Source: JAPLXD01 sp043802865 | Lineage (GTDB): Bacteria; Patescibacteriota; Minisyncoccia; Moranbacterales; UBA11712 | Assembly (NCBI GenBank): GCA_043802865.1 | Contig: JAZDKQ010000031.1 | Location: forward strand, 1-52,864 | DNA length: 52,864 nt | Reading direction: 5' to 3' | Shown: positions 23,412 through 30,472 of the stretch, piece after piece | Layout: each line of letters begins with the position of its first letter | How positions within the stretch are numbered: the first letter of the stretch is position 1 | Translations under genes and position numbers: made by a program | Notes under the pieces: model-generated | Told to the model about the DNA's origin: nothing | What the model saw: the letters and a program-made list of their open reading frames with translations, nothing else | Database searches by the model: none

Positions 23412-23873
23412 ATGCCCGTCAAAAAATCATTAAAAAAAGAAGAAAAGAAAGCGCCGGAAAAAATCAAACCGGCCGAAAAGTATTTTCGAGGCATAGGCCG
23501 GCGAAAGCTTTCTATTGCAGGGGCAAAACTATTTCTTGCTTCGGCAAATGAGACGAATCAGGAATTTTTGATCAACAAGAAGCATTACAAAGAATATTTT
23601 CCTCTGGCCGAGCTTCAGGATATCGTTTCCTCGCCCCTCAAGGCCGTTGCAGTGAAGATATCAAGAATAACCATTGCGGTGAGGGGCGGAGGCATGAGAG
23701 GGCAAGCTGAGGCTTCCAGATTGGGTATTGCCAGAGCTTTGGTGCTGATTGACGAAACATTCAAGAAGCCTTTGCGGGATCTTGGATATCTCACTCGCGA
23801 TGCTCGGATCGTGGAAAGAAAAAAAGCCGGACTCAAAAAGGCCCGCCGAGCGCCTCAATTCTCGAAACGATAA
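23412..23873 (+). CDS. rpsI: 30S ribosomal protein S9
   Basis: 153 residues. The core begins YFRGIGRRKLSIAGAKLFL at about 29. It contains the conserved VRGGGMRGQAEASRLGIARAL and ends with the conserved KKARRAPQFSKR tail, which reaches the P-site tRNA. A ~28-residue Lys/Glu-rich N-terminal extension is present. It is the last gene of the ribosomal operon; no clear hairpin terminator follows before the next promoter. Confidence 0.95.
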   Translation: MPVKKSLKKEEKKAPEKIKPAEKYFRGIGRRKLSIAGAKLFLASANETNQEFLINKKHYKEYFPLAELQDIVSSPLKAVAVKISRITIAVRGGGMRGQAEASRLGIARALVLIDETFKKPLRDLGYLTRDARIVERKKAGLKKARRAPQFSKR

Positions 23874-23878
23874 AAAAT

Positions 23879-23906
23879 TTGACATAGCCAAAACAATTGA
23901 TATTAT
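23879..23906 (+). promoter_or_regulatory. Promoter of the single-pass membrane protein gene
   Basis: TTGACA at 23879-23884 and TATTAT at 23901-23906 with a 16-base spacer. It begins 5 bases after the rpsI stop. Confidence 0.7.
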
Positions 23907-23952
23907 AGTTTAAAGAACATTAATAACTTAACTAGAAAGGAAGGTGTATTAA

Positions 23953-24606
23953 GTGGAAAAAGATCCCGTTGCTTCTGAAGATCAAGAAGAGACTTCAGAA
24001 GATGGGAGGGAAAACATGAAGGCATGGTTCACAGAGAACATGCGAATGATTGTGAGTGTTGTCATCGTTGTCGTTATTGCCGCGGGGATATATACGTATT
24101 CGAAAAGAGCGCAAGCTCCGAATGCCCCAAGCAAAATTGCTTCTACCGAGCAAAACGCTGAAGGAAAAATCAGTGTGATCGGCGGAGACAATGAAAGCGC
24201 CGATACGGAAAACGCAGCAACTGATCAAGCACAAGTTTCGGAAGAGGTGCAACCACAAGCGCAACCGGCTGAAAAATCTCCGATTGTAGCGCCTCAAACA
24301 AGCCAGGAAACAGAAGCTTCTTTTGTGGAAACTGCCGCGAAGGGAGATGGAAGCACAAATCTCGCACGCAGAGCTTTGGCGAACTACCTGGAAAAAAATG
24401 CGGATTCGAGCCTTTCGGCGGAACAAAAGATCTATATCGAAGACTCTCTCCGTCGCCAAGTGAAGAACGGACGTTTGAAAGTAGGCGATACAAGGGAATT
24501 CAGCAAAAACACGATTGCCAAGGCGATTGAAAAATCCAAAGGACTCAATGAAAAACAACTCCAAAATCTGCAGAAATACGCGCAGAGAGTTCCCGGACTG
24601 AAATAG
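23953..24606 (+). CDS. Single-pass membrane protein with conserved C-terminal helical domain
   Basis: 217 residues with a GTG start preceded by AAAGGAAGGTG. A short acidic cytoplasmic N-terminus, one membrane span (about 32-50), a ~80-residue Gln/Ala/Glu/Pro-rich linker, and a C-terminal domain (about 130-217) reading NLARRALANYLEK...LSAEQKIYIEDSLRRQV...LKVGDTREFS.. LNEKQLQNLQKYA. That C-terminal module is one I have seen repeatedly in CPR proteins without a known role; the REF-S segment recalls LysM-adjacent spacing but no LysM is visible. It has its own promoter and terminator. Confidence 0.7.
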   Translation: MEKDPVASEDQEETSEDGRENMKAWFTENMRMIVSVVIVVVIAAGIYTYSKRAQAPNAPSKIASTEQNAEGKISVIGGDNESADTENAATDQAQVSEEVQPQAQPAEKSPIVAPQTSQETEASFVETAAKGDGSTNLARRALANYLEKNADSSLSAEQKIYIEDSLRRQVKNGRLKVGDTREFSKNTIAKAIEKSKGLNEKQLQNLQKYAQRVPGLK

Positions 24607-24650
24607 AATTTGAAATAAAGACTGTTCCTTTTGAATAATATTAACCAGAA

Positions 24651-24674
24651 AATCGGCAACCGCCGGTTTTTTGG
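24651..24674 (+). terminator. Intrinsic terminator
   Basis: AATCGGC (24651-24657) pairs with GCCGGTT (24662-24668) around AACC, followed by a T-run (TTTT). Confidence 0.75.
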
Positions 24675-24756
24675 TATAAAGATATGAATATGGGTGTACA
24701 AACAAAGAAAGATATTCTACTATAAAACTGGTAAGTCCAATATAATTTTTCAAATT

Positions 24757-26217
24757 ATGGCCTCTTTTTATCGCCGTGTGTTTTTTTGGGTATTTGCCAT
24801 TCTTTTTCTGCTTACGACTCCGGTGGTGATCCTATATTCGCAGGGCTATCGTTTCAATCAGTATCAGGGAATTTTTATCCACAGCGGATCAATCACCGTG
24901 AAGTCCACCCCATCAAGCGTGAATGTTTTTCTCAATGGCCAATTACAACCATCTGGGAGACTGGATATGATAAACAGCTCTATAACCTTGAATGGATTGC
25001 GTCCGGGAACCTATGATCTCAAAGTTACCGCTGACGGATATGGAGACTGGGAAAAGAATGTTGAGGTCCACAGCGGAGTTTCCACAGAATTTTGGAATAT
25101 TTTTTTGCCGCAAAAAAATTATTTGCCCAAAGAACTGAGTGCCGAAGGAACGCAGAGATATTTTCCCTCTCCTTTCGGAAAAAAAGTTGCTTATTCCAAA
25201 AAAAATGCTGATAATCTTGAAATTTGGTCGCTGGATATGAAAAAAAACGAACCGACGCTGATTTTCTCAAAACCGGGACTGGAATTTTCAACTGATTTGT
25301 TGGAAAACGCCGAATGGGAATCCAATGAACAAATGCTGATTGCCCCTATTCACTCAAACGGCCAAAAGGAGTTTCTTGTTTTGGACTCCGAAAATGTCCA
25401 AGTACCTGCCCTTCTTTCTGAATTATCTTCTCTTCCCGATCTCGACAAGACCCGCTGGAGTCCCGACAACCAGGAGGCTATTTTTTTCACGGCAGCGTCA
25501 AAAGATGGCTTGATGCAAAATCTCTATCGAATTGATTTGGGGACAAAAAATACGGAAATCATTTCCGGGAATGTCAAAGCATATGATCTTTCTGGAAAGA
25601 CCATATATTCGTTGAAGCAAAATAATATTATATACAAGACAGATCTTAATGGAAAAGGCGAAAAACAAATAACTTTTGAGGCTATTCCTTTTTTCGGGGA
25701 AAACCAGCAATCGCGCCTTATTGTGTATGATGAAGACCGCCAGGCTGTCATTTCCGAAGACGGACAGCTCTTTGTTCACAACAACGGAGTAACCGAAACA
25801 CTGAAAAAAATAGGGGATGATGTTTTGGGCGCGCAGTTTTCGGATGACGGAAAAAAACTTTTGTACTGGAACAACCATGAAATCGAAGTTTTGTATCTCA
25901 GGACATGGGATGTCCAACCGCGCCGGAGTGAGAATGAAACGCAGCAAATCATTCGTTTCTCGACTCCGATCAAAAATGTCTTTTGGTATCGAGACTATGA
26001 ACATGTTTTTTTCAGTACTCAAAACAAATTGAAGATCGCCGAGCTTGATCCGCGCGATCATCGGAGTGTTTTTGATATCTGGGAATACACTTCTGAAAAT
26101 TTCACAAGTTCATATGATTCGGCGAATGGAATTTTTTATTTTCTTGATGAGATCAGTGGAAAAAGAAAATTTTTCTATTTAAATATTCCTCTACAGGCAG
26201 GATTTTTCGGAGGATAG
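24757..26217 (+). CDS. Membrane-anchored PEGA-domain protein with beta-propeller-like C-terminus
   Basis: 486 residues from the ATG at 24757 (MASFYRRVFF); an upstream in-frame ATG at 24694 would add a non-hydrophobic leader and is less likely. A signal anchor at about 8-26 is followed by a PEGA domain (about 45-120: ITVKSTPSSVNVFLNGQL, LNGLRPGTYDLKVTADGY), a small beta fold common in surface proteins. The rest contains WD/TolB-like repeats with blades such as RWSPDNQEAIFF and QFSDDGKKLLYW. It probably faces the outside. A TATAAT at 24741-24746 only 10 bases before the ATG hints at a leaderless mRNA. Function unknown. Confidence 0.75.
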   Translation: MASFYRRVFFWVFAILFLLTTPVVILYSQGYRFNQYQGIFIHSGSITVKSTPSSVNVFLNGQLQPSGRLDMINSSITLNGLRPGTYDLKVTADGYGDWEKNVEVHSGVSTEFWNIFLPQKNYLPKELSAEGTQRYFPSPFGKKVAYSKKNADNLEIWSLDMKKNEPTLIFSKPGLEFSTDLLENAEWESNEQMLIAPIHSNGQKEFLVLDSENVQVPALLSELSSLPDLDKTRWSPDNQEAIFFTAASKDGLMQNLYRIDLGTKNTEIISGNVKAYDLSGKTIYSLKQNNIIYKTDLNGKGEKQITFEAIPFFGENQQSRLIVYDEDRQAVISEDGQLFVHNNGVTETLKKIGDDVLGAQFSDDGKKLLYWNNHEIEVLYLRTWDVQPRRSENETQQIIRFSTPIKNVFWYRDYEHVFFSTQNKLKIAELDPRDHRSVFDIWEYTSENFTSSYDSANGIFYFLDEISGKRKFFYLNIPLQAGFFGG

Positions 26218-26221
26218 ACCC

Positions 26222-26268
26222 TGTGGATAACTTTCTTGACTTGCATTTAAAAAAAAATGATATATAAT
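26222..26268 (+). promoter_or_regulatory. DnaA box and promoter of the polylysine mini-gene
   Basis: TGTGGATAA at 26222-26230 is a perfect DnaA box on the minus strand. TTGACT at 26236-26241 and AT-rich -10 candidates (TATATAAT at 26261-26268) follow; the best -10 (TATAAT at 26263) has a long 21-base spacer, while GATATA at 26259 gives 17. Confidence 0.5.
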
Positions 26269-26345
26269 AAAATAAATTCTACAAAGTTATCGCAAATAAT
26301 TTTTTAGAAAAAATAAAAAATAAAATTGAAGGGAGGTGAAACACA

Positions 26346-26417
26346 ATGGCAAAGAAAAAAGCAAAGAAGAAAGTTGTGAAGAAGAAAAAAGCAGCAAAGA
26401 AAAAAAAGAAAAGATAG
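26346..26417 (+). CDS. 23-residue polylysine peptide
   Basis: A tiny ORF encoding 23 residues: 15 Lys, one Arg, four Ala, two Val and the start Met. It has one of the best Shine-Dalgarno sequences in the window (GGGAGGTG, 8 bases before ATG), a promoter upstream and an intrinsic terminator downstream, so it is a complete transcription unit. The composition resembles histone H1-like or ribosomal-protein tails, and nucleic-acid binding is inferred. It is comparable to the Lys/Ala-rich tail of L31 encoded nearby. No named family is claimed. Confidence 0.65.
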   Translation: MAKKKAKKKVVKKKKAAKKKKKR

Positions 26418-26447
26418 TCTGAATCAATTTTCTTTTTGCAATAAGAA

Positions 26448-26477
26448 AAAGGCGCTCATGCTGGGCGCCTTTATGTT
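26448..26477. terminator. Bidirectional intrinsic terminator between the mini-gene and prmC
   Basis: AAAGGCGC (26448-26455) pairs with GCGCCTTT (26465-26472) around a 9-base loop. T-rich sequence lies on both sides in the proper sense for each strand, so it serves the plus-strand mini-gene and the minus-strand prmC, whose stop codon lies within it. Confidence 0.85.
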
Positions 26478-27367
26478 TTTACCTCTGTCATGCGCCATTT
26501 TCCTGCCAGATCTTTGAAGAATTTCGTCTTGGCTTTTGGCAAGCATTTCTTGATAATTCGGCCTATTTCCGGTTTTTGCTCAGGGCTGAATTCAATAAAC
26601 AAAGAACAGTGAGCAGTGATCAATATTTTTTTTATCTCTGCAAACAAATCTTTGTAGTGCTGAAGTCCTCTGCGTCCGCTTAGCAGGGCTTTTTTTGGTT
26701 CGTATTTTAAATTTTTATAATTTTGCTTATAAATATTTTCAGAAACATAGGGAAGATTGGCGACGATAAGAATATTTTCAAGTTTTATTTTTCTTTTCAC
26801 GAAATATTCTAGCATATCAGATTGAACAAGTTTTATTTTTTTGTCGACTTTGTGCTTCTTTGTATTCGCTTTCGCAACCCGCAAAGATTCTTTTGAAATA
26901 TCAATTGCATAAAAATTTGTTTTCTTTTGAAATATTTGCGGAATATTTTTCGCGATTGAAATAATTATGTTTCCAGATCCGGTGCCAACGTCGATGACAG
27001 TCAATTTGTCATTCTCGTGCAGAGACGCGATTAATCGCGTCTCTGCGAAGAATTTGTTTATTTTTTTGATAGTTTCTTCAACCAACAGCTCCGTTTCCGG
27101 ACGGGGAATCAAAACATCTTTGTTCACCAGAAATTCCAATCCGAAAAATTCTTTCTTTCCCGCTATATAGGCAACCGGTTCGCCACTTGCCCTTCTTGCG
27201 CAGAAAGAATCGAATTTTTTCGTCTGCATCGCGGACAATTTCTTTTCCGGATGCGCCAAAATATGTTCTTTCGAAAAATTTCCCGCCAAAGACAAAAGAA
27301 TCCCCATGTCGATTGGGGATAGTTTGTATTTTGAATACATTTTTTGCGTAATTTCTCGTATTGTCAT
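26471..27367 (-). CDS. prmC: Peptide chain release factor N5-glutamine methyltransferase
   Basis: 298 residues. The helical N-terminal domain is followed by IPRPETELLVEE (about 87-98), the SAM-binding DVGTGSGNI (about 126-134), and the catalytic motif as NLPY (204-207) rather than the usual NPPY. It methylates the Gln of the GGQ motif of release factors; its target prfA is directly upstream and overlaps it by 4 bases. Residues 108-117 are encoded by a perfect 28-base palindrome (27019-27046), an in-frame repeat insertion between the N-terminal and SAM domains. Confidence 0.92.
   Translation of the reverse strand: MTIREITQKMYSKYKLSPIDMGILLSLAGNFSKEHILAHPEKKLSAMQTKKFDSFCARRASGEPVAYIAGKKEFFGLEFLVNKDVLIPRPETELLVEETIKKINKFFAETRLIASLHENDKLTVIDVGTGSGNIIISIAKNIPQIFQKKTNFYAIDISKESLRVAKANTKKHKVDKKIKLVQSDMLEYFVKRKIKLENILIVANLPYVSENIYKQNYKNLKYEPKKALLSGRRGLQHYKDLFAEIKKILITAHCSLFIEFSPEQKPEIGRIIKKCLPKAKTKFFKDLAGKWRMTEVKT
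27019..27046. repeat. Perfect 28-base palindrome inside prmC
   Basis: GCAGAGACGCGATT followed by its exact reverse complement AATCGCGTCTCTGC. The GAGACGCGATTAATCGCGTC core is a dispersed repeat I recall from other bacterial genomes. It is read in frame as ETRLIASLH. It sits in the segment between the HemK N-terminal domain and the methyltransferase domain. Confidence 0.85.
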
Positions 27368-28425
27368 GCCGATATCTTTCTCTTCACGTCTTCTTCTTCA
27401 AGCATGTCAATGATTTTTCCCAAATCACCATCCAGAATCGATGAAATATTGCTCCAGCTTTCTTTGATGCGATGGTCGGTGATCCGGTCTTGCGGGAAAT
27501 TGTATGTTCGGATCTTTTCCGACCGGTCGCCGGTTCCGATCTGGCTTTTTCTCTCTACGCCAAGTTCTTTCGCTCTTTTTTCTTCCCGGGTCGCCAAGAT
27601 CCGCGAACGCAGAACCTTCAGGGCTTTTTCCTTGTTTTTGATCTGCGACTTCTCGTCCTGGCAAGATACGATCATTCCTGTTGGGATATGCAGGATGCGG
27701 ACAGCGCTGTGAGTCGTATTGACGCTCTGTCCGCCTGGTCCGGAAGAACAAAAAGTGTCGATGCGCAAATCATTGAGGTTGATTTCAATATCCATCTCTT
27801 CCGCCTCAGGAAGAACAGCGACAGTGGCAGTTGAAGTGTGGACTCTGCCCATCTTCTCTGTTTCCGGAACTCTTTGCACGCGATGCACGCCCGACTCGTA
27901 TTTCATCTTTCCGAATACGTTTTTTCCTTCAATACTGGTGATCACTTCTTTGAAACCGCCGATGGAATTGGGACTCGAGCTCAAGATCCCGGCTTGCCAA
28001 TTGTTTTTTTCCGCGTAGCGCAAATACATTTTCAAAAGCTGGGCCGCAAAAAGCGCCGATTCATCTCCGCCCGCCCCCGCCCGGATTTCAATGATCACAT
28101 TTCGGCTGTCGTGCGGATCTTTTGGGACAATCATTTTTTTAAGTTCTTCTTCAGCTTCTTCCTTCTTTTTTGACAGTTTCATATTTTCCTCCATTGCCAT
28201 TTCTTTGATTTCCGCTTCAGTCTCGCTGTTCACGATCTCGGCGTTTTCCCGCATGTTTTTTTCGATGTTTTCGAGTTCTTGAATTTTCGCAATTGTCTCT
28301 TCTAATTCCGCCATTCTTTTCCCGATCACTTTCATTTTTTGAGAATCAGAAACAATCCCGGGCTTTTCCAGCTCGTTTTTCAGTTCGACATATTCATTCT
28401 TAATCGCATCAAGTTGATTTTTCAT
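27364..28425 (-). CDS. prfA: Peptide chain release factor 1
   Basis: About 353 residues from the ATG at 28425 (MKNQLDAI), which has AGGATTAG upstream; the frame extends to 28467 without family support. The codon-recognition motif is P-E-T in QRVPETEKMG, fitting the RF1 P-x-T type for UAA/UAG. The peptidyl-hydrolysis motif GGQ is in SGPGGQSVNTTHSAVR. It overlaps prmC, its modifying enzyme. Because many genes here end with UGA, an RF2 gene should exist elsewhere. Confidence 0.95.
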   Translation of the reverse strand: MKNQLDAIKNEYVELKNELEKPGIVSDSQKMKVIGKRMAELEETIAKIQELENIEKNMRENAEIVNSETEAEIKEMAMEENMKLSKKKEEAEEELKKMIVPKDPHDSRNVIIEIRAGAGGDESALFAAQLLKMYLRYAEKNNWQAGILSSSPNSIGGFKEVITSIEGKNVFGKMKYESGVHRVQRVPETEKMGRVHTSTATVAVLPEAEEMDIEINLNDLRIDTFCSSGPGGQSVNTTHSAVRILHIPTGMIVSCQDEKSQIKNKEKALKVLRSRILATREEKRAKELGVERKSQIGTGDRSEKIRTYNFPQDRITDHRIKESWSNISSILDGDLGKIIDMLEEEDVKRKISA

Positions 28426-28511
28426 ATAGCTAATCCTAATCTTCTCAAAGAAGGGGATATTTGTCAAAAAAGACCGCTCGAGCGCAGCCTTTTGTCGAAT
28501 ATATGCAATAA

Positions 28512-28844
28512 TTATTTTGCAGCCTTGGTTGTCTTCTTCTTGGCAACTTTCTTTTTCGCTACCGGTTTTGCCGGTTTGGCTACTTTTTCAGCAGGCTCGG
28601 CTTTCTTTTTTGCTTTCTCCATTTTGTCCGCGAGTATTTTTTCGCTTTTTTCCATTCGCTTCTTGAAGCGGTCGACGCGGCCGGTTGAGTCAACGAGGCG
28701 CTTTTTGCCCGTATAAAAAGGATGGCAAGCGCTACAAACCTCGATCTTCATTTCCGGTTTCATGGAGCCGGTTGTGATCACATTCCCGCAAGCACAGGTG
28801 ATCGTGGCTTCAGAGTTGTATTTTGGGTGGATGTCTTTTTTCAT
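28512..28844 (-). CDS. rpmE: 50S ribosomal protein L31 with long basic tail
   Basis: 110 residues against the usual ~70. The L31 core (1-70) has MKKDIHPKY, zinc-type Cys pairs C17/C19 and C37/C40, and HPFYTGKKRLVDSTGRVDRF. The extra ~40 residues are Lys/Ala-rich (KPAKPVAKKKVAKKK) like histone H1 tails. The gene is divergent from rpsB and the two promoters overlap. Confidence 0.93.
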   Translation of the reverse strand: MKKDIHPKYNSEATITCACGNVITTGSMKPEMKIEVCSACHPFYTGKKRLVDSTGRVDRFKKRMEKSEKILADKMEKAKKKAEPAEKVAKPAKPVAKKKVAKKKTTKAAK

Positions 28845-28872
28845 AATTGAATAGCGTTAAATTTACTTATAA

Positions 28873-28901
28873 ATACTAGCATAACATTCAATAATTGACA
28901 A
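28873..28901 (-). promoter_or_regulatory. rpmE promoter (overlaps rpsB promoter)
   Basis: On the minus strand, TTGTCA (28901-28896) and TAGTAT (28878-28873) have a 17-base spacer, with TGC directly before the -10 (extended -10). Confidence 0.7.
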
Positions 28902-28923
28902 GCCCCGGCGCTCTTGCTACAAT
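28895..28923 (+). promoter_or_regulatory. rpsB promoter (overlaps rpmE promoter)
   Basis: TTGACA at 28895-28900 and TACAAT at 28918-28923 with a 17-base spacer and TGC before the -10. Its -35 shares five bases with the rpmE -35. Confidence 0.8.
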
Positions 28924-28941
28924 ATAAAGCGTCATAAAACA

Positions 28942-28996
28942 TATCTCTCAAGAGAAAATCCTTGTCCCCGCCGCGGCGGGGTAAATTCGAGAGATA
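28942..28996 (+). promoter_or_regulatory. Structured leader of rpsB-tsf
   Basis: TATCTCTC (28942-28949) pairs with GAGAGATA (28989-28996). Enclosed is a perfect 16-base palindrome CCCCGCCGCGGCGGGG (28966-28981). An alternative small hairpin TCTC-TCAA-GAGA (28944-28955) competes with the outer stem. The leader ends 26 bases before the start codon with an AAAGGA site between. The layout suits autoregulation by S2, known for rpsB in E. coli; that is inference here. Confidence 0.5.
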
Positions 28997-29022
28997 GAAG
29001 TAAATAATTAAAGGAAAAAACA

Positions 29023-29823
29023 ATGAAAAACGACAAAGAAACCCCCAGGGAAGGGGAAAAAGCGGCGAGCCGTGAGGAATCAGCCGATTTTTCATATGAG
29101 GGCCTTGAACTGAATATCCCGGATATGTTCAAGGCTGGAGTCCATTTTGGACACAAGAGTTCCCGCTGGAATCCGAAAATGCGCGAATTTGTATTCGGCG
29201 TGAAAAATGATATTCATATCATTGACCTCGAAAAAACTCTGCCCCTTTTCCAAAAAGCACTTGAGTTTTTGCGCGGCGTCGTTGAAAACGGCGGGAAAAT
29301 ACTTTTCGTCGGCACCAAGCCTCAGGCACGGCAGCTGACTGAAATAACGGCGAAGGAAACGGAAATGCCGTATGTCATGAATCGCTGGCTTGGCGGAACC
29401 TTCACAAATTTTTCCGAGATCAAGGGCCGGATCAAATATCTCAATGATCAGGAGAGCTTGAGTGAAAGCAAAGAGGTTAAAAAGTACACCAAGTACGAAC
29501 AAGGCCGGATCAGAAAGGAAATTGCAAGAATGAACGAAAAAATGGGCGGTATAAAGAAAATAGACAAACTTCCGCAAGCTGTTTTTGTCGTTGATATAAA
29601 AGAAAATTCTTTGGCGATCAAAGAAGCCCGCGCCGCCGGAATTCCGACAGTGGCGATGGTTGACACCAACACGGATCCGACGCTCGTTGATTTTCCGATC
29701 CCCGGCAATGATGACGCGCTTTCTTCGCTCAAATATATGCTGGGAATCGTTGTAAAAAATATAATGGAAGCGAAAGCAAAAATGAAAGTCGAGAAAGCTG
29801 AAGTCACAAAAGATAATAAATAG
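29023..29823 (+). CDS. rpsB: 30S ribosomal protein S2
   Basis: 266 residues. The S2 core starts near residue 30 (IPDMFKAGVHFGHKSSRWNPKM) and carries FVGTKPQARQLTEITAKE, MNRWLGGTFTNFSEIKGRI and PTVAMVDTNTDPTLVDFPIPGNDDA. A ~28-residue charged N-terminal extension is present. It is co-transcribed with tsf, as in most bacteria, and preceded by a structured leader. Confidence 0.95.
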   Translation: MKNDKETPREGEKAASREESADFSYEGLELNIPDMFKAGVHFGHKSSRWNPKMREFVFGVKNDIHIIDLEKTLPLFQKALEFLRGVVENGGKILFVGTKPQARQLTEITAKETEMPYVMNRWLGGTFTNFSEIKGRIKYLNDQESLSESKEVKKYTKYEQGRIRKEIARMNEKMGGIKKIDKLPQAVFVVDIKENSLAIKEARAAGIPTVAMVDTNTDPTLVDFPIPGNDDALSSLKYMLGIVVKNIMEAKAKMKVEKAEVTKDNK

Positions 29824-29856
29824 ACCTCAGATATCATCAACTAAGGCAAAGATATC

Positions 29857-30468
29857 ATGACTGAAATAAAAATTTCTGCCCAGCTTGTCAAAGATCTGCG
29901 TGGCAGAACCGGCGCAAGTATAATGGAATGTCGCAACGCGCTATCTGAATCAGGCGGCAATCTTGAAAAAGCGATCGAATATTTGCGAAGGAGTGGAAAA
30001 GAGCGGGCAGCCAAAAAGGCCGACCGGACAACTGCCGAAGGAGTCATCGCCTCATATGTTCACAGCAACCGGAAAATAGCAGCAATGGTCGAAGTATTTT
30101 GCGAAACTGACTTTGTGGCGAAAAACGCTGAATTTCAAGAATTGGCGCATGACCTGGCGATGCACATTGCCGCCGCAAACCCGAAATATTTCTCGTTGGA
30201 AAAAATAGACCCGAAAGACAAAGAAGATTTTGAAAAGTTTGTGCGAGAGGATCTGGCAAGCGAGAAATCCGCCTCGGGCGGAAAGCCGGCCGATATCATT
30301 GAAAAAATAGTCGAGGGCAAAGTGAAAAAACATTTTGAAGAGATTTCGTTTCTCGCCCAGCCGTTTGTGAAAAACCCTGATATGACGGTCGAAGACCTGA
30401 TCAAAGAAAAAATTGTGAAAATCGGAGAAAATATCCAGGTTGGAAATTTTGCGAGATTTGAAATTTGA
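29857..30468 (+). CDS. tsf: Elongation factor Ts
   Basis: 203 residues against ~280 in E. coli; a short form with one core subdomain less. The UBA-like N-terminal domain reads LVKDLRGRTGASIMECRNAL, and the nucleotide-exchange TDFVAKNAEF motif (about 87-96) is present. It reloads EF-Tu with GTP. It follows rpsB by 33 bases with AAGG before the ATG. Confidence 0.94.
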   Translation: MTEIKISAQLVKDLRGRTGASIMECRNALSESGGNLEKAIEYLRRSGKERAAKKADRTTAEGVIASYVHSNRKIAAMVEVFCETDFVAKNAEFQELAHDLAMHIAAANPKYFSLEKIDPKDKEDFEKFVREDLASEKSASGGKPADIIEKIVEGKVKKHFEEISFLAQPFVKNPDMTVEDLIKEKIVKIGENIQVGNFARFEI

Positions 30469-30472
30469 AATC

